Of a stretch of 64,000 nt of DNA, positions 32,042 through 41,046 are shown piece by piece. The notes beneath the pieces are model-generated. The model did not search any database and was not told where the DNA came from. It saw nothing but the letters and a program-made list of their open reading frames with translations. The stretch comes from Streptomyces violens (GTDB lineage Bacteria; Actinomycetota; Actinomycetes; Streptomycetales; Streptomycetaceae), in the NCBI RefSeq assembly GCF_000717745.1, contig NZ_JOBH01000017.1, forward strand, positions 1 through 64,000. The letters run 5' to 3'. Each line of letters begins with the position of its first letter. The stretch's first letter is position 1. The position numbers were made by a program, and so were the translations under genes.

Positions 32042-33086
32042 GGTCACCAAGGGCGTCGAGCGTGAGCCGATCCTCCAGGTCCGCAACCTGGTGAAGCACT
32101 TCCCGCTCACCCAGGGCGTCCTCTTCAAGAAGCAGGTCGGCGCGGTCAAGGCGGTCGACGGGATCTCCTTCGACCTGTACCGCGGCGAGACGCTCGGCAT
32201 CGTGGGGGAGTCCGGCTGCGGCAAGTCCACCGTCGCCAAGCTGCTGATGAATCTGGAGCGGGCGACCGCCGGTGAGGTCTTCTACAAGGGCGAGGACATC
32301 ACCAAGCTCACAGGGCGCGCCCTGAAGGCCGTCCGCCGCAACATCCAGATGGTCTTCCAGGACCCCTACACGTCGTTGAACCCGCGGATGACGGTCGGCG
32401 ACATCATCGGCGAGCCCTTCGACATCCACCCCGAGGTGGCCCCGAAGGGCGACCGGCGCCGCAAGGTCCAGGAGCTGCTGGACGTGGTCGGGCTGAACCC
32501 GGAGTACCTCAACCGGTACCCGCACCAGTTCTCCGGCGGCCAGCGCCAGCGCATCGGCATCGCCCGCGGCCTCGCGCTCAACCCCGAGATCATCATCTGC
32601 GACGAGCCGGTCTCCGCGCTCGACGTCTCGGTCCAGGCGCAGGTCGTCAACCTGATGGAGCGCCTCCAGAACGAGTTCGAGCTCTCGTACCTCTTCATCG
32701 CGCACGACCTCTCCGTCGTCCGGCACATCTCCGACCGGGTCGGCGTGATGTACCTCGGGAAGATGGCCGAGATCGGCACGGACGAGGAGATCTACGAGCA
32801 CCCGACCCATCCGTACACTCAGGCCCTGCTCTCGGCCGTGCCGGTCCCCGACCCGGAGGCCCGCGGCGGGCGGGAGCGGATCATCCTCAGCGGCGACGTG
32901 CCGTCCCCGGCGAACCCGCCCTCGGGCTGCCGCTTCCGCACCCGCTGCTGGAAGGCCCAGGACAAGTGCGCCGAGGAGATTCCTCTCCTCGCCGTCCCCG
33001 AGGCGCTGAAGGACACCGACTCGCTCGCCGCGCACGCGTCGGCCTGCCACTTCGCGGAGGAGAAGGACGTGGTGGGGGCGGCGTAG
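32034..33086 (+). CDS. Peptide ABC ATPase, DppF-type, operon 1
   Basis: A 350-residue ATPase. Walker A is GESGCGKS, the signature is SGGQRQR, Walker B is IIICDEPV, and the C-terminal Cys motif is [17 protein letters not shown]. It overlaps the DppD-type gene by 8 bases. It ends 6 bases from the stop of a convergent gene on the other strand with no room for a terminator, so the two transcripts probably run into each other. Confidence 0.93.
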   Translation: MAEVTKGVEREPILQVRNLVKHFPLTQGVLFKKQVGAVKAVDGISFDLYRGETLGIVGESGCGKSTVAKLLMNLERATAGEVFYKGEDITKLTGRALKAVRRNIQMVFQDPYTSLNPRMTVGDIIGEPFDIHPEVAPKGDRRRKVQELLDVVGLNPEYLNRYPHQFSGGQRQRIGIARGLALNPEIIICDEPVSALDVSVQAQVVNLMERLQNEFELSYLFIAHDLSVVRHISDRVGVMYLGKMAEIGTDEEIYEHPTHPYTQALLSAVPVPDPEARGGRERIILSGDVPSPANPPSGCRFRTRCWKAQDKCAEEIPLLAVPEALKDTDSLAAHASACHFAEEKDVVGAA

Positions 33087-33092
33087 CCCGCC

Positions 33093-35678
33093 TTACAGTC
33101 CGAGGCCCTGGTCCGGCCGGGGCGGTTCCGGCGCCGGCCCGGTGGGCGGGGTCTGTACGGGACGTGCCGCGGCCGGGCCCTTGGACGGCTCGGCCGGCAC
33201 GCCGGTCTGCCACACCGGTGGCGCGGCTTCGGACTTGGCCGGGGCATGGGCCTCGGCCTCCGGCGCGGCCTTGGCCGGGGCGTGGGGGTCGGTCTCCGGG
33301 GCCGGCGGTCGCGGCCCCACCCATCGCTCCGGTACCCCGGGCAGCCGCTGCACCGAGTCCGTCGCCCGCGCCGTGGCGAAGGCGGCGGCCTGGTGCGCGA
33401 CCGGCGCGAACCCGGGCGCGGCGTTGGCGCTCTCGGACGGGATCTGCCGCGTCCCCATCCGGCCCAGCTCGCCGACCGTCTGCTGGTCGAACACCTGCCG
33501 CGGCAACTGCCAGGAGGCCGCGCCGGTCACGTCCACCCGGTGCTCCCTGCCGTCCACCGGGAAGGTCAGCCCGTACCCCAGGTACTGCTGGTGCTCGTCG
33601 AAGAGCAGCGTGCCCTCGACCTTGTCGCCCGCCTCCCGCACGCGGTCCGCGAGCTCCCGGGTGACCGGCGGCAGCGGATTCGTACGGCCGAGGCTGGCGA
33701 CGTACCCGTCGGCGACCAGCTCCGTCACGTTGCCGTCCCGGTCCGTGTACGGCACGCGGAAGAGCGGCTTCCCGTCCGGCCCCGGCACGGTCTCCACCGC
33801 TCCCAGGCGGGCCCTCTCGATGTTCAGCCGGTCACCGTACTTGGAGTTCTTCGCTGTCATCTCCCGGTACTGCACCTGATGGTCCAGGGCGGGCGGGGCG
33901 TTTCCGCCCAGGATGGTGACGCGTGCGTGCTGGTTCCGCTCCAGGATGATCTCCGCGTTGGCGACGCCGGTGCCGCCCGATCCCGCGATGATCCAGTGCT
34001 CGGCGGCGTCCGGATCGAAGCGGTTGTCGGCGACCTCGTCACCCATCAGCGCCCGCCCCGGCGCGGCCGCGCGGGCGTCCTCCCACCGCTGCGTGGCTGC
34101 CAACGTCTGGCGGATGCCGTCCACCGTCTCGCCCTGCACGGACTTACTGCCACCCAGCCGCTCCTGAACCGCCTCCTCGTCCAGCATGCGCAGTACGGCG
34201 GCGGCACCGTCGCCCGAGCGCTCCGCTTCGTGGAGCCGCTCCCGCAGCTCGGGCACGCGCTCGCCCAGGAGACGCACCGCCTCGCTCAGGCTCTCCACGC
34301 CGCGTACGCCGCGGCCGTTGTCGTCGCGTTCGACACCCGGCACGACCTCCGGCGTCAGCCCCGTGGCGATGACCGGCGTACCGGCCACCTCGACCGTGAG
34401 CGGCTCGCCGCCGCTCAGCGGCTCGATCCGGGTCACGAGCCTGCCGTTCTTGTCCAGCGAGAGCTGTCCGTACCCGTCCACCAGCGGCCCGCGCGCCGCC
34501 AGCCGGTCCTCCCACGCGCGGGTCGCCAGGATGGACACCCGTTCCTTGGGCCCGCTGTCGGCGTACGGATCGAGCCCGACCTGCCGCAGGTCGCGGTCCT
34601 GGTCGGCGGACTGTACGAGCCCCGCGCCCGGGTCCAGATGCCAGCGCCCGACCGCGTCGACCAGCAGCATGTCCTCGTCCCGGCCGGTCAGCGCGGCGCC
34701 GCCGCCGATCATCACCGGGCGCGGCCGCACCCTGCCGCCCTGCCACAGCGCCTCGTCCCGAAGCTGCCGCTCCGTGGCGGCGCTCCGCGCGCTGCGCGCC
34801 GCGGCCTCCTGCTGGGCGCTCTCGCCCACGGTGCTCGCCGGCGCGTCCGCCTCCGGCAGCGCGACCGAAACCGCCCGCCCCCCGATGACCGTCCGCACCT
34901 CGCGCGCGGCGCGGGCCTCGGCCTCCCGGAAGGCGTGGAGGGCGGCGGCGTCCTGGGGGGTGAGGTGTTCTATGGGGTGGGCGAGGTCGTCCGTCAGCCG
35001 TTCGGCGTCGGCCGACAGATGGTCGCGTGCGTAGCCGAGCCGGATGCGGGCGTCCATGGCGCTTTGGGCGAACGCCTCGCTCTCGTCGAGCGCCGCTGTC
35101 GGCCGGAGGCCGCACCGGTCGATCAGACCTGACAGCTCGGCGCGTACCTCTGCTCGCTCCTCTACCGGAAGCGCAGGGTCGGAGAGCTGCCGTGCGAGCC
35201 AGTTGAGCTGAGCGATCTGCCCGCGGTCCGTCGCGGACAGCTCCGCATCGGACGGCAGCTCCGTCCCGTGCTGCAGCATGTCCCGCGTGACGGGGGCGAG
35301 GCCGGCGCCGGACCGTTCCCGGCCGGCCAGGAATTCACCCGCGCCGTGGGCGAGCACCCGCCCCAGCCGGTCGAGGGGCAGGCGGTCGGACGCGTGCACC
35401 ATGTAGTGCTCGGATGTCGTGTTGACGAACGTACGCGCCACCGTGCCGTCCGGGAGCGGTACCGCGTCCACCCAGACGGAGATCGACTGCCCGGAGACAT
35501 GCAGCGCGTCGAAGAAGGGACGCCCGTCGTCGTGCTTCAGCTCGGCCCGGTAACCGGCGAGTTCCAGTACCTGCGGCAGCAGTCGCTGCGCTTCCGCGAG
35601 CAACTCGCGCTGGCTCGTCCATGAGCCCTGCTGCCGCGGCATGCTCAGCAGCAGTCTGGGATCGGTACCCGCGTCCAC
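33093..35678 (-). CDS. Large protein with dinucleotide-binding motifs, related to polymorphic-toxin modules
   Basis: 861 residues, no signal peptide or membrane helix. The N-terminal third contains HYMVHASDRLPLDRLGRVLA, a module I associate with very large Streptomyces polymorphic-toxin-like proteins. Around 320, VMIGGGAALTGRDEDMLLVD resembles a GxGxxG FAD/NAD site. PVIATGLTPEVVPG then follows. Around 560, WIIAGSGGTGVANAEIILER is a second Rossmann signature, followed by ARVTILGG and DGYVASLGRTNPLPP, typical of two-dinucleotide flavoproteins. The last ~110 residues are Pro/Ala-rich. GTG 35678 has GGGGGA upstream. A TTG at 35699 abuts its site. A divergent small gene may be the partner. The activity (oxidoreductase or toxin) is unproven. 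Confidence 0.75.
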   Translation of the reverse strand: MDAGTDPRLLLSMPRQQGSWTSQRELLAEAQRLLPQVLELAGYRAELKHDDGRPFFDALHVSGQSISVWVDAVPLPDGTVARTFVNTTSEHYMVHASDRLPLDRLGRVLAHGAGEFLAGRERSGAGLAPVTRDMLQHGTELPSDAELSATDRGQIAQLNWLARQLSDPALPVEERAEVRAELSGLIDRCGLRPTAALDESEAFAQSAMDARIRLGYARDHLSADAERLTDDLAHPIEHLTPQDAAALHAFREAEARAAREVRTVIGGRAVSVALPEADAPASTVGESAQQEAAARSARSAATERQLRDEALWQGGRVRPRPVMIGGGAALTGRDEDMLLVDAVGRWHLDPGAGLVQSADQDRDLRQVGLDPYADSGPKERVSILATRAWEDRLAARGPLVDGYGQLSLDKNGRLVTRIEPLSGGEPLTVEVAGTPVIATGLTPEVVPGVERDDNGRGVRGVESLSEAVRLLGERVPELRERLHEAERSGDGAAAVLRMLDEEAVQERLGGSKSVQGETVDGIRQTLAATQRWEDARAAAPGRALMGDEVADNRFDPDAAEHWIIAGSGGTGVANAEIILERNQHARVTILGGNAPPALDHQVQYREMTAKNSKYGDRLNIERARLGAVETVPGPDGKPLFRVPYTDRDGNVTELVADGYVASLGRTNPLPPVTRELADRVREAGDKVEGTLLFDEHQQYLGYGLTFPVDGREHRVDVTGAASWQLPRQVFDQQTVGELGRMGTRQIPSESANAAPGFAPVAHQAAAFATARATDSVQRLPGVPERWVGPRPPAPETDPHAPAKAAPEAEAHAPAKSEAAPPVWQTGVPAEPSKGPAAARPVQTPPTGPAPEPPRPDQGLGL

Positions 35679-35727
35679 GTATTCCCCCGATGACGTCAAC
35701 TCCCGTACTACCGTGAGCCGCAGCGTA

Positions 35728-35733
35728 TAGGAT
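35728..35733 (+). promoter_or_regulatory. Candidate -10 (TAGGAT) for leaderless CxC/CxxC protein
   Basis: TAGGAT ends 7 bases before the ATG at 35741, inside a 62-base divergent region shared with the large minus-strand gene. No ribosome site is present. Confidence 0.45.
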
Positions 35734-35740
35734 CGCGATC

Positions 35741-36295
35741 ATGCTGATAGCGCGTTCGGCCCTGGAAGCCCACCTCTACATGGACCTGCATCCGTGCGAA
35801 TGCGGGGTCGCGGAATTCGCGCGTCAGCACAGCCTTCAGGAGCGCGCGGGTGCGCTGGTTTCGGTGTACGAGGGCGCGTGTGCGGGATGCGGGCGTCAGC
35901 GGCAGTTCGCTTTCGAGATGGCGGAAGAAACGCCGCCGCCTCCGCCGGCATTCGGCGGGCCGACGCCTTCGCGCATTATCGATCCGGGACAGTTCAAGGC
36001 GGTGGCCGCCCGGATCACCACTCGTATCAGCCCCGAAATGCTGCGGACTCCGGCGGCGGAGCGGCGCCAGTTCCGCCCGCAGGCCGTCTACGCCCTCGCG
36101 GCGACGGAGGAAGTGCTCAAGTTCTTCGCCGAGGGGCAGGACCGGCTTCCGGCCGAGGCTTTTCACTCGGAGCTCGGCCGGGCGATGTACGACAAGGACC
36201 CGGGGAAGTTCGCGCGGGATCTCGTGGAGTCCGACATCGAGCTGAAGCGTCAGATCCTCGCGGACATCGACAAGGTGAGCCCGCCGCTTTCCTGA
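35741..36295 (+). CDS. Small CxC/CxxC protein, possible partner or immunity protein
   Basis: A 184-residue soluble protein starting MLIARSALEAHLYMDLHPCE. HPCECG and ACAGCGRQRQF form a likely zinc-binding four-Cys beta domain (about residues 18-60). A Pro-rich linker and an all-helical second half follow (VYALAATEEVLKFFAEGQDR). I recall this family occurring next to toxin-like genes in Streptomyces, but no function is established. It is divergent from the 861-residue gene and shares a short promoter region with it, which suggests a pair. It is probably leaderless. An immunity role is inference. Confidence 0.7.
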   Translation: MLIARSALEAHLYMDLHPCECGVAEFARQHSLQERAGALVSVYEGACAGCGRQRQFAFEMAEETPPPPPAFGGPTPSRIIDPGQFKAVAARITTRISPEMLRTPAAERRQFRPQAVYALAATEEVLKFFAEGQDRLPAEAFHSELGRAMYDKDPGKFARDLVESDIELKRQILADIDKVSPPLS

Positions 36296-36461
36296 CCTCC
36301 GCCCCTCTCCGCGCCCCCGGCATCCCCGGGGGCGCTCGCGCATTCGGATGGTTTCCGTGGGGCCGGGGGCTCGTACGGACGTAGTGGGAGTGCGACCGCA
36401 TCCTCTTTGGGTTCTTATGTGGCCTACGTACGACTTGTGTCGCGGACTGAGGAGGCACCGG

Positions 36462-38093
36462 ATGCGTGGAGCCACCCGTGCGAAGTGGGCGGTGGGAACG
36501 GTGGCCGTCGCCCTCGTGGCGACGGCGTGTGGTGGCGGCGGGGGCGGCGGTGGCGGGGACGGCAAGGGGGTCCTCAGTTCGTCCTGGGGTGACCCGCAGA
36601 ATCCCTTGGAGCCCGCCAATACGAACGAGGTGCAGGGCGGCAAGGTCCTCGACATGATTTTCCGGGGGCTCAAGCGGTACGACCCGAAGACCGGCGCGGC
36701 CGAGGACATGCTCGCCCAGAAGATCGAGTCCAAGGATCAGCAGAATTACACGGTCACGATCAAGAAGGGCTGGAAGTTCAGCAATGGGGAGCCGGTCACC
36801 GCGCAGTCGTTCGTGGATGCCTGGAATTATGGTGCGCTGATCGACAACAATCAGAAGAATGCGTATTTCTTCGGGTATATCGAGGGATATGAGAAGGTCC
36901 ACCCGGAGAGCGGGAAGGCCAGCGCCAGGACGCTTTCCGGGCTGCAGGTGAAGGATGACCGGACCTTTACCGTCAAGCTCAACCAGAAGTTCTCCACCTG
37001 GCCGCAGACGCTCGGGTATCCCGCCTTCGCGCCGCTGCCGCGGGCCTTCTTCAAGGACCACGACGGCTGGCTGAAGAAGCCGGTCGGGAACGGGCCGTAC
37101 AAGGTCGAGTCCTACACCAAGGGGTCGGCGATGAAGCTGCGGAAGTGGGGCGGGTACAAGGGCCCGGACAAGGCCCGGAACGGCGGCGTGGACCTGCGCG
37201 TCTACACCGACAACAACACCGCCTACACCGATCTGCAGGCCGGCAATCTCGACCTCAGCGACGACATTCCCGCCGCGCAGCTGAAGAACGCTGAGGCCGA
37301 CCTCGGCGACCGGTACATCAATCAGCCCGCGGGGATCATCCAGACCCTGACCTTTCCCATGTACGACCCCCAGTGGGGATCGGAAAAGATGGCGAAGGTG
37401 CGGCAGGGGCTGTCCATGGCGATCGACCGTAAGACGATCACGCGGCAGATCTTCCAGAACACCCGCACCCCGGCCAGTGACTGGACCTCGCCCGTGCTCA
37501 AGGCCGACGGCGGGTACAAGTCGGGGCTGTGCGGAAAGGCGTGCGAATACAAGCCGGCCGAGGCACGCAAGCTCATCAAGGAGGGCGGCGGGCTGCCCGG
37601 CGGCAAGGTCACCGTCACGTACAACGCCGACACCGGCTCGCACAAGGACTGGGTCGACGCGCTCTGCAACAGCGTCAACAAGGTGCTGAAGAACGACAAG
37701 GCGTGCGTGGGAAATCCGGTGGGCACCTTCGCCGATTACCGGAACCAGATCACGGCCAAGAAGATGAAGGGGCCGTTCCGGGCCGGCTGGCAGATGGACT
37801 ACCCGCTCATCCAGAACTTCCTGCAGCCGATGTACTACACCGACGCCTCCTCCAACGACGGCAAGTACAGCAACAAGGAGTTCGACAAGCTGGTCGACGA
37901 GGCGAATGCGGAGACCGACCGGCAGGCGGCGGTGAAGAAGTTCCAGGACGCCGAGCGGGTGCTGGTCAAGGACATGCCGGTGATCCCGCTCTGGTACCAG
38001 AACGGCAGCGGCGGTTACACCGACCGGCTGAGCGATGTGAGACTCAATCAGTTCAGCGTGCCCGTCTACGACCGGATCAAGGTCGGCAGCTGA
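36462..38093 (+). CDS. Oligopeptide-binding lipoprotein, operon 2
   Basis: A 543-residue family-5 binding protein with lipobox ATAC (Cys23) and a nine-Gly spacer. Matching segments such as WGDPQNPLEPANTNEVQGGK and FRAGWQMDYPLIQNFLQPMY show it is a paralogue of the operon 1 protein. Its central ligand-facing parts differ (for example KWGGYKGPDKARNGGVDLRV), so peptide preference may differ. The 5' half uses many codons ending in T or A (AAT, TAT, GGG, GGA) unlike the operon 1 copy, suggesting weaker codon selection or a different history. The ATG at 36462 has GAGGAGG upstream. The promoter lies in the 166 bases after the CxC/CxxC gene. Confidence 0.93.
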   Translation: MRGATRAKWAVGTVAVALVATACGGGGGGGGGDGKGVLSSSWGDPQNPLEPANTNEVQGGKVLDMIFRGLKRYDPKTGAAEDMLAQKIESKDQQNYTVTIKKGWKFSNGEPVTAQSFVDAWNYGALIDNNQKNAYFFGYIEGYEKVHPESGKASARTLSGLQVKDDRTFTVKLNQKFSTWPQTLGYPAFAPLPRAFFKDHDGWLKKPVGNGPYKVESYTKGSAMKLRKWGGYKGPDKARNGGVDLRVYTDNNTAYTDLQAGNLDLSDDIPAAQLKNAEADLGDRYINQPAGIIQTLTFPMYDPQWGSEKMAKVRQGLSMAIDRKTITRQIFQNTRTPASDWTSPVLKADGGYKSGLCGKACEYKPAEARKLIKEGGGLPGGKVTVTYNADTGSHKDWVDALCNSVNKVLKNDKACVGNPVGTFADYRNQITAKKMKGPFRAGWQMDYPLIQNFLQPMYYTDASSNDGKYSNKEFDKLVDEANAETDRQAAVKKFQDAERVLVKDMPVIPLWYQNGSGGYTDRLSDVRLNQFSVPVYDRIKVGS

Positions 38094-38097
38094 CCTC

Positions 38098-39021
38098 ATG
38101 GGACGCTACGTCATCCGGCGGCTGCTCCAGATGATCCCGGTGTTCATCGGCAGCACGTTCCTGATCTTTTTCATGGTGTACGCGCTGGGCGACCCGGTCG
38201 CCGCGATGTTCGGCGACCGCGCCCCCGACCCCGCCACCGCGGCGCGGATCCGCGAGGAACTCCTCCTCGACCAGCCGCTGTGGAAGCAGTACCTGCACTA
38301 CATGGGCCAGATCTTCCGCGGGGACTTCGGCACCGCCTTCAACGGGCAGCCGGTCACCGAGCTGATGGGCACCGCCTTCCCGGTCACCCTGCGGCTGACC
38401 CTGGTCGCCATCGTCATCGAGATCATCGTCGGCGTCACCCTCGGCGTCCTCAGCGGGCTGCGCCGCGGCCGCGCGCTGGACACCAGCGTCCTGGTCTTCA
38501 CCCTGGTCGTGGTCTCCATCCCGACCTTCGTCAGCGGCTATGTGCTGCAGTTCCTGCTCGGGGTGAAGTGGGGCTGGGTGAAGCCGACCGTCTCCACCGA
38601 CGCGTACCTGGACGAGCTGCTGCTGCCCGGCGTGGTGCTCGCGCTGGTCTCGCTCGCGTACGTCACCCGGCTGACCCGCACCTCGCTCGCCGAGAACGCC
38701 CGCGCGGACTATGTGCGGACGGCGGTGGCCAAGGGGCTGCCGCGGCGCCGGGTCGTCACCCGGCACCTGCTGCGCAACTCCCTGATCCCCGTGGTCACCT
38801 TCATCGGCACCGACATCGGCTCGCTCATGGGCGGCGCCATTGTCACCGAGCGGATCTTCAACATCCACGGCGTCGGCTTCCAGCTCTACCAGGGCATCCT
38901 GCGGCAGAACTCGCCCACCGTCGTCGGCTTCGTCACCGTCCTCGTACTGGTCTTCCTCTTCGCCAACCTCGTCGTCGACCTGCTGTACGCCGTCCTCGAC
39001 CCGAGGATCCGCTATGCCTGA
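38098..39021 (+). CDS. Peptide ABC permease, DppB-type, operon 2
   Basis: 307 residues, the same length as its operon 1 counterpart and nearly identical at the N-terminus (MGRYVIRRLLQMIPVFIGST) and in the EAA loop (DYVRTAVAKGLPRRRVVTRH). It has about six helices. It starts 4 bases after the binding-protein stop, whereas operon 1 has a 131-base gap here, so intergenic DNA was lost or gained after duplication. It overlaps the next gene by 8 bases, as in operon 1. Confidence 0.93.
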   Translation: MGRYVIRRLLQMIPVFIGSTFLIFFMVYALGDPVAAMFGDRAPDPATAARIREELLLDQPLWKQYLHYMGQIFRGDFGTAFNGQPVTELMGTAFPVTLRLTLVAIVIEIIVGVTLGVLSGLRRGRALDTSVLVFTLVVVSIPTFVSGYVLQFLLGVKWGWVKPTVSTDAYLDELLLPGVVLALVSLAYVTRLTRTSLAENARADYVRTAVAKGLPRRRVVTRHLLRNSLIPVVTFIGTDIGSLMGGAIVTERIFNIHGVGFQLYQGILRQNSPTVVGFVTVLVLVFLFANLVVDLLYAVLDPRIRYA

Positions 39022-39985
39022 GCGCTATGTACCGAACGAAGCGGTCACCCATGGGGACGGCGGCACCGCCGCCCTGGCGATGGCCGAGGCCGAGACGCTG
39101 GAGGGCGGCCGGAACGGCCGGGGCGGCAGCCCGCGCGACAAGCCCCGCAGCCTGTGGGGCGACGCCTGGCGCGACCTGCGCCGCAACCCCGTCTTCCTGG
39201 TCTCCGCGCTGATCATTCTCTTCCTGGTCGTCATCGCGATCTGGCCGCAGCTGATCGCCGATGGGAACCCCTACCGCGCGGACCTCGCCAAGGCCCAGGA
39301 GGGCTCCGCGCCCGGCCACCCCTTCGGCTTCGACACCCAGGGGCGGGACGTCTACACCCGTACCGTCTACGGCGCCCGCGCCTCCATCACCGTCGGCATC
39401 TGCGCCACCGCGGGCGCGGCCCTCCTCGGCAGCGCCCTCGGCGGCCTCGCCGGCTTCTTCGGCGGCTGGTGGGACGCGCTGCTCTCGCGCGTCGCCGACA
39501 TCTTCTTCGGCATCCCCGTGCTGCTGGGCGGCCTGGTCTTCCTCTCCGTCGTCACCAGCAAGACCGTCTGGCCGGTGGTCGGCTTCATCGTGCTGCTCGG
39601 CTGGCCGCAGATCGCCCGGATCGCCCGCGGCTCCGTCGTCACCGCCAAGCAGAACGACTACGTCCAGGCCGCGCGGGCGCTCGGCGCCTCCTCCGGCCGG
39701 CTGCTGCTGCGGCACATCGCGCCCAACGCCGTGGCCCCCGTCATCGTCGTCGCCACCATCGCGCTGGGCACCTACATCTCCCTGGAGGCCACGCTGTCCT
39801 ACCTCGGCGCGGGCCTGAAGCCGCCCACCGTCTCCTGGGGCATCGACATCTCCACCGCCTCCACCTACATCCGCAACGCGCCGCACATGCTGCTGTATCC
39901 GGCGGGCGCGCTGTCGATCACGGTGCTGGCGTTCATCATGCTCGGCGACGCGGTGCGCGACGCCCTCGACCCCAAGCTGCGCTGA
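39014..39985 (+). CDS. Peptide ABC permease, DppC-type, operon 2
   Basis: 323 residues. The N-terminal tail is 18 residues longer than in operon 1, then SLWGDAWRDLRRNPVFLVSA and the same six-helix core, EAA loop NDYVQAARALGASSGRLLLR and end LGDAVRDALDPKLR. The external cysteines of the operon 1 protein are absent (YRADL and GRDVYTR instead of YACDV and GCDVYAR), a clear difference between the two channels. Confidence 0.93.
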   Translation: MPERYVPNEAVTHGDGGTAALAMAEAETLEGGRNGRGGSPRDKPRSLWGDAWRDLRRNPVFLVSALIILFLVVIAIWPQLIADGNPYRADLAKAQEGSAPGHPFGFDTQGRDVYTRTVYGARASITVGICATAGAALLGSALGGLAGFFGGWWDALLSRVADIFFGIPVLLGGLVFLSVVTSKTVWPVVGFIVLLGWPQIARIARGSVVTAKQNDYVQAARALGASSGRLLLRHIAPNAVAPVIVVATIALGTYISLEATLSYLGAGLKPPTVSWGIDISTASTYIRNAPHMLLYPAGALSITVLAFIMLGDAVRDALDPKLR

Positions 39986-39996
39986 GGAGACGGCTG

Positions 39997-41046
39997 ATGG
40001 CCACCGCCACCACTCCCGAGCCCGCGCCGGACCCCGGTACACCGGCTCCTGCCCTGCTCGACGTACGCGACCTGTACGTGGAGTTCCGCACCCGCGACGG
40101 CCTCGCCCAGGCCGTCAACGGTGTCAGCTACCGCGTCGACGCGGGCGAGACGCTCGCCGTGCTGGGCGAGTCCGGCTCCGGCAAGTCCGTCACCGCCCAG
40201 GCGATCATGGGCATCCTCGACTCGCCGCCCGGCTTCGTCACCGGCGGCGAGGTCCTCTTCCGGGGCCGTGACCTGCTCAAGGCCACGCCCGAGGAGCGCC
40301 GCAAGGTCCGCGGCGCCCGAATGGCGATGATCTTCCAGGACGCGCTGTCGTCCCTGAATCCGGTGCTCTCCGTCGGCGCCCAGCTCGGCGAGATGTACGA
40401 GGTCCACCAGGGCATGAAGCGCAAGGACGCGCGGGCCAAGGCGGTGGAGCTGATGGACCGGGTGAAGATCCCCGCGGCCCGCAGCCGGGTCGGTGACTAC
40501 CCGCACCAGTTCTCCGGCGGTATGCGCCAGCGCATCATGATCGCGATGGCGCTGGCCCTGGAGCCGGACCTGATCATCGCCGACGAGCCGACGACCGCGC
40601 TGGACGTCACGGTCCAGGCCCAGGTCATGGACCTGCTGGCCGACCTCCAGCGGGAGTACGACATGGGGCTGATCCTGATCACCCATGACCTGGGTGTGGT
40701 CGCGGACGTCGCCGACCGGATCGCGGTGATGTACGCGGGCCGGATCGTCGAGACCGCTCCCATTCACGATCTCTACAAGAGCCCCGCGCACCCCTACACC
40801 CGCGGCCTGCTGGACTCCATCCCGCGGCTGGACCAGAAGGGCCAGGAGCTGTACGCGATCAAGGGCCTGCCGCCGAGCCTGACCGCCATTCCGCCCGGCT
40901 GCCCCTTCCACCCGCGCTGCCCCCGGGCCCGCGACGTCTGCACCACGGACCGCCCGCCGCTGTACGACGTGGCGCCGGGCCGGTCCAGCGCCTGCCACTT
41001 CTGGGAGGAGACCGTGCGTGACGAGGAGCCGCCGCATGCCCGCTGA
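39997..41046 (+). CDS. Peptide ABC ATPase, DppD-type, operon 2
   Basis: 349 residues with Walker A GESGSGKS, signature SGGMRQR, Walker B LIIADEPT and C-terminal [17 protein letters not shown]. It is very close to the operon 1 ATPase, including [24 protein letters not shown] precedes the ATG at 39997. Its end overlaps the next gene by 11 bases. Confidence 0.93.
   Translation: MATATTPEPAPDPGTPAPALLDVRDLYVEFRTRDGLAQAVNGVSYRVDAGETLAVLGESGSGKSVTAQAIMGILDSPPGFVTGGEVLFRGRDLLKATPEERRKVRGARMAMIFQDALSSLNPVLSVGAQLGEMYEVHQGMKRKDARAKAVELMDRVKIPAARSRVGDYPHQFSGGMRQRIMIAMALALEPDLIIADEPTTALDVTVQAQVMDLLADLQREYDMGLILITHDLGVVADVADRIAVMYAGRIVETAPIHDLYKSPAHPYTRGLLDSIPRLDQKGQELYAIKGLPPSLTAIPPGCPFHPRCPRARDVCTTDRPPLYDVAPGRSSACHFWEETVRDEEPPHAR

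Noticed and set aside
33093..33664. Frameshift suspected in the Pro/Ala-rich end of the large minus-strand gene
   Set aside because: The frame stays open with normal GC3 up to a TAA 6 bases from the neighbouring stop, so no break is evident.
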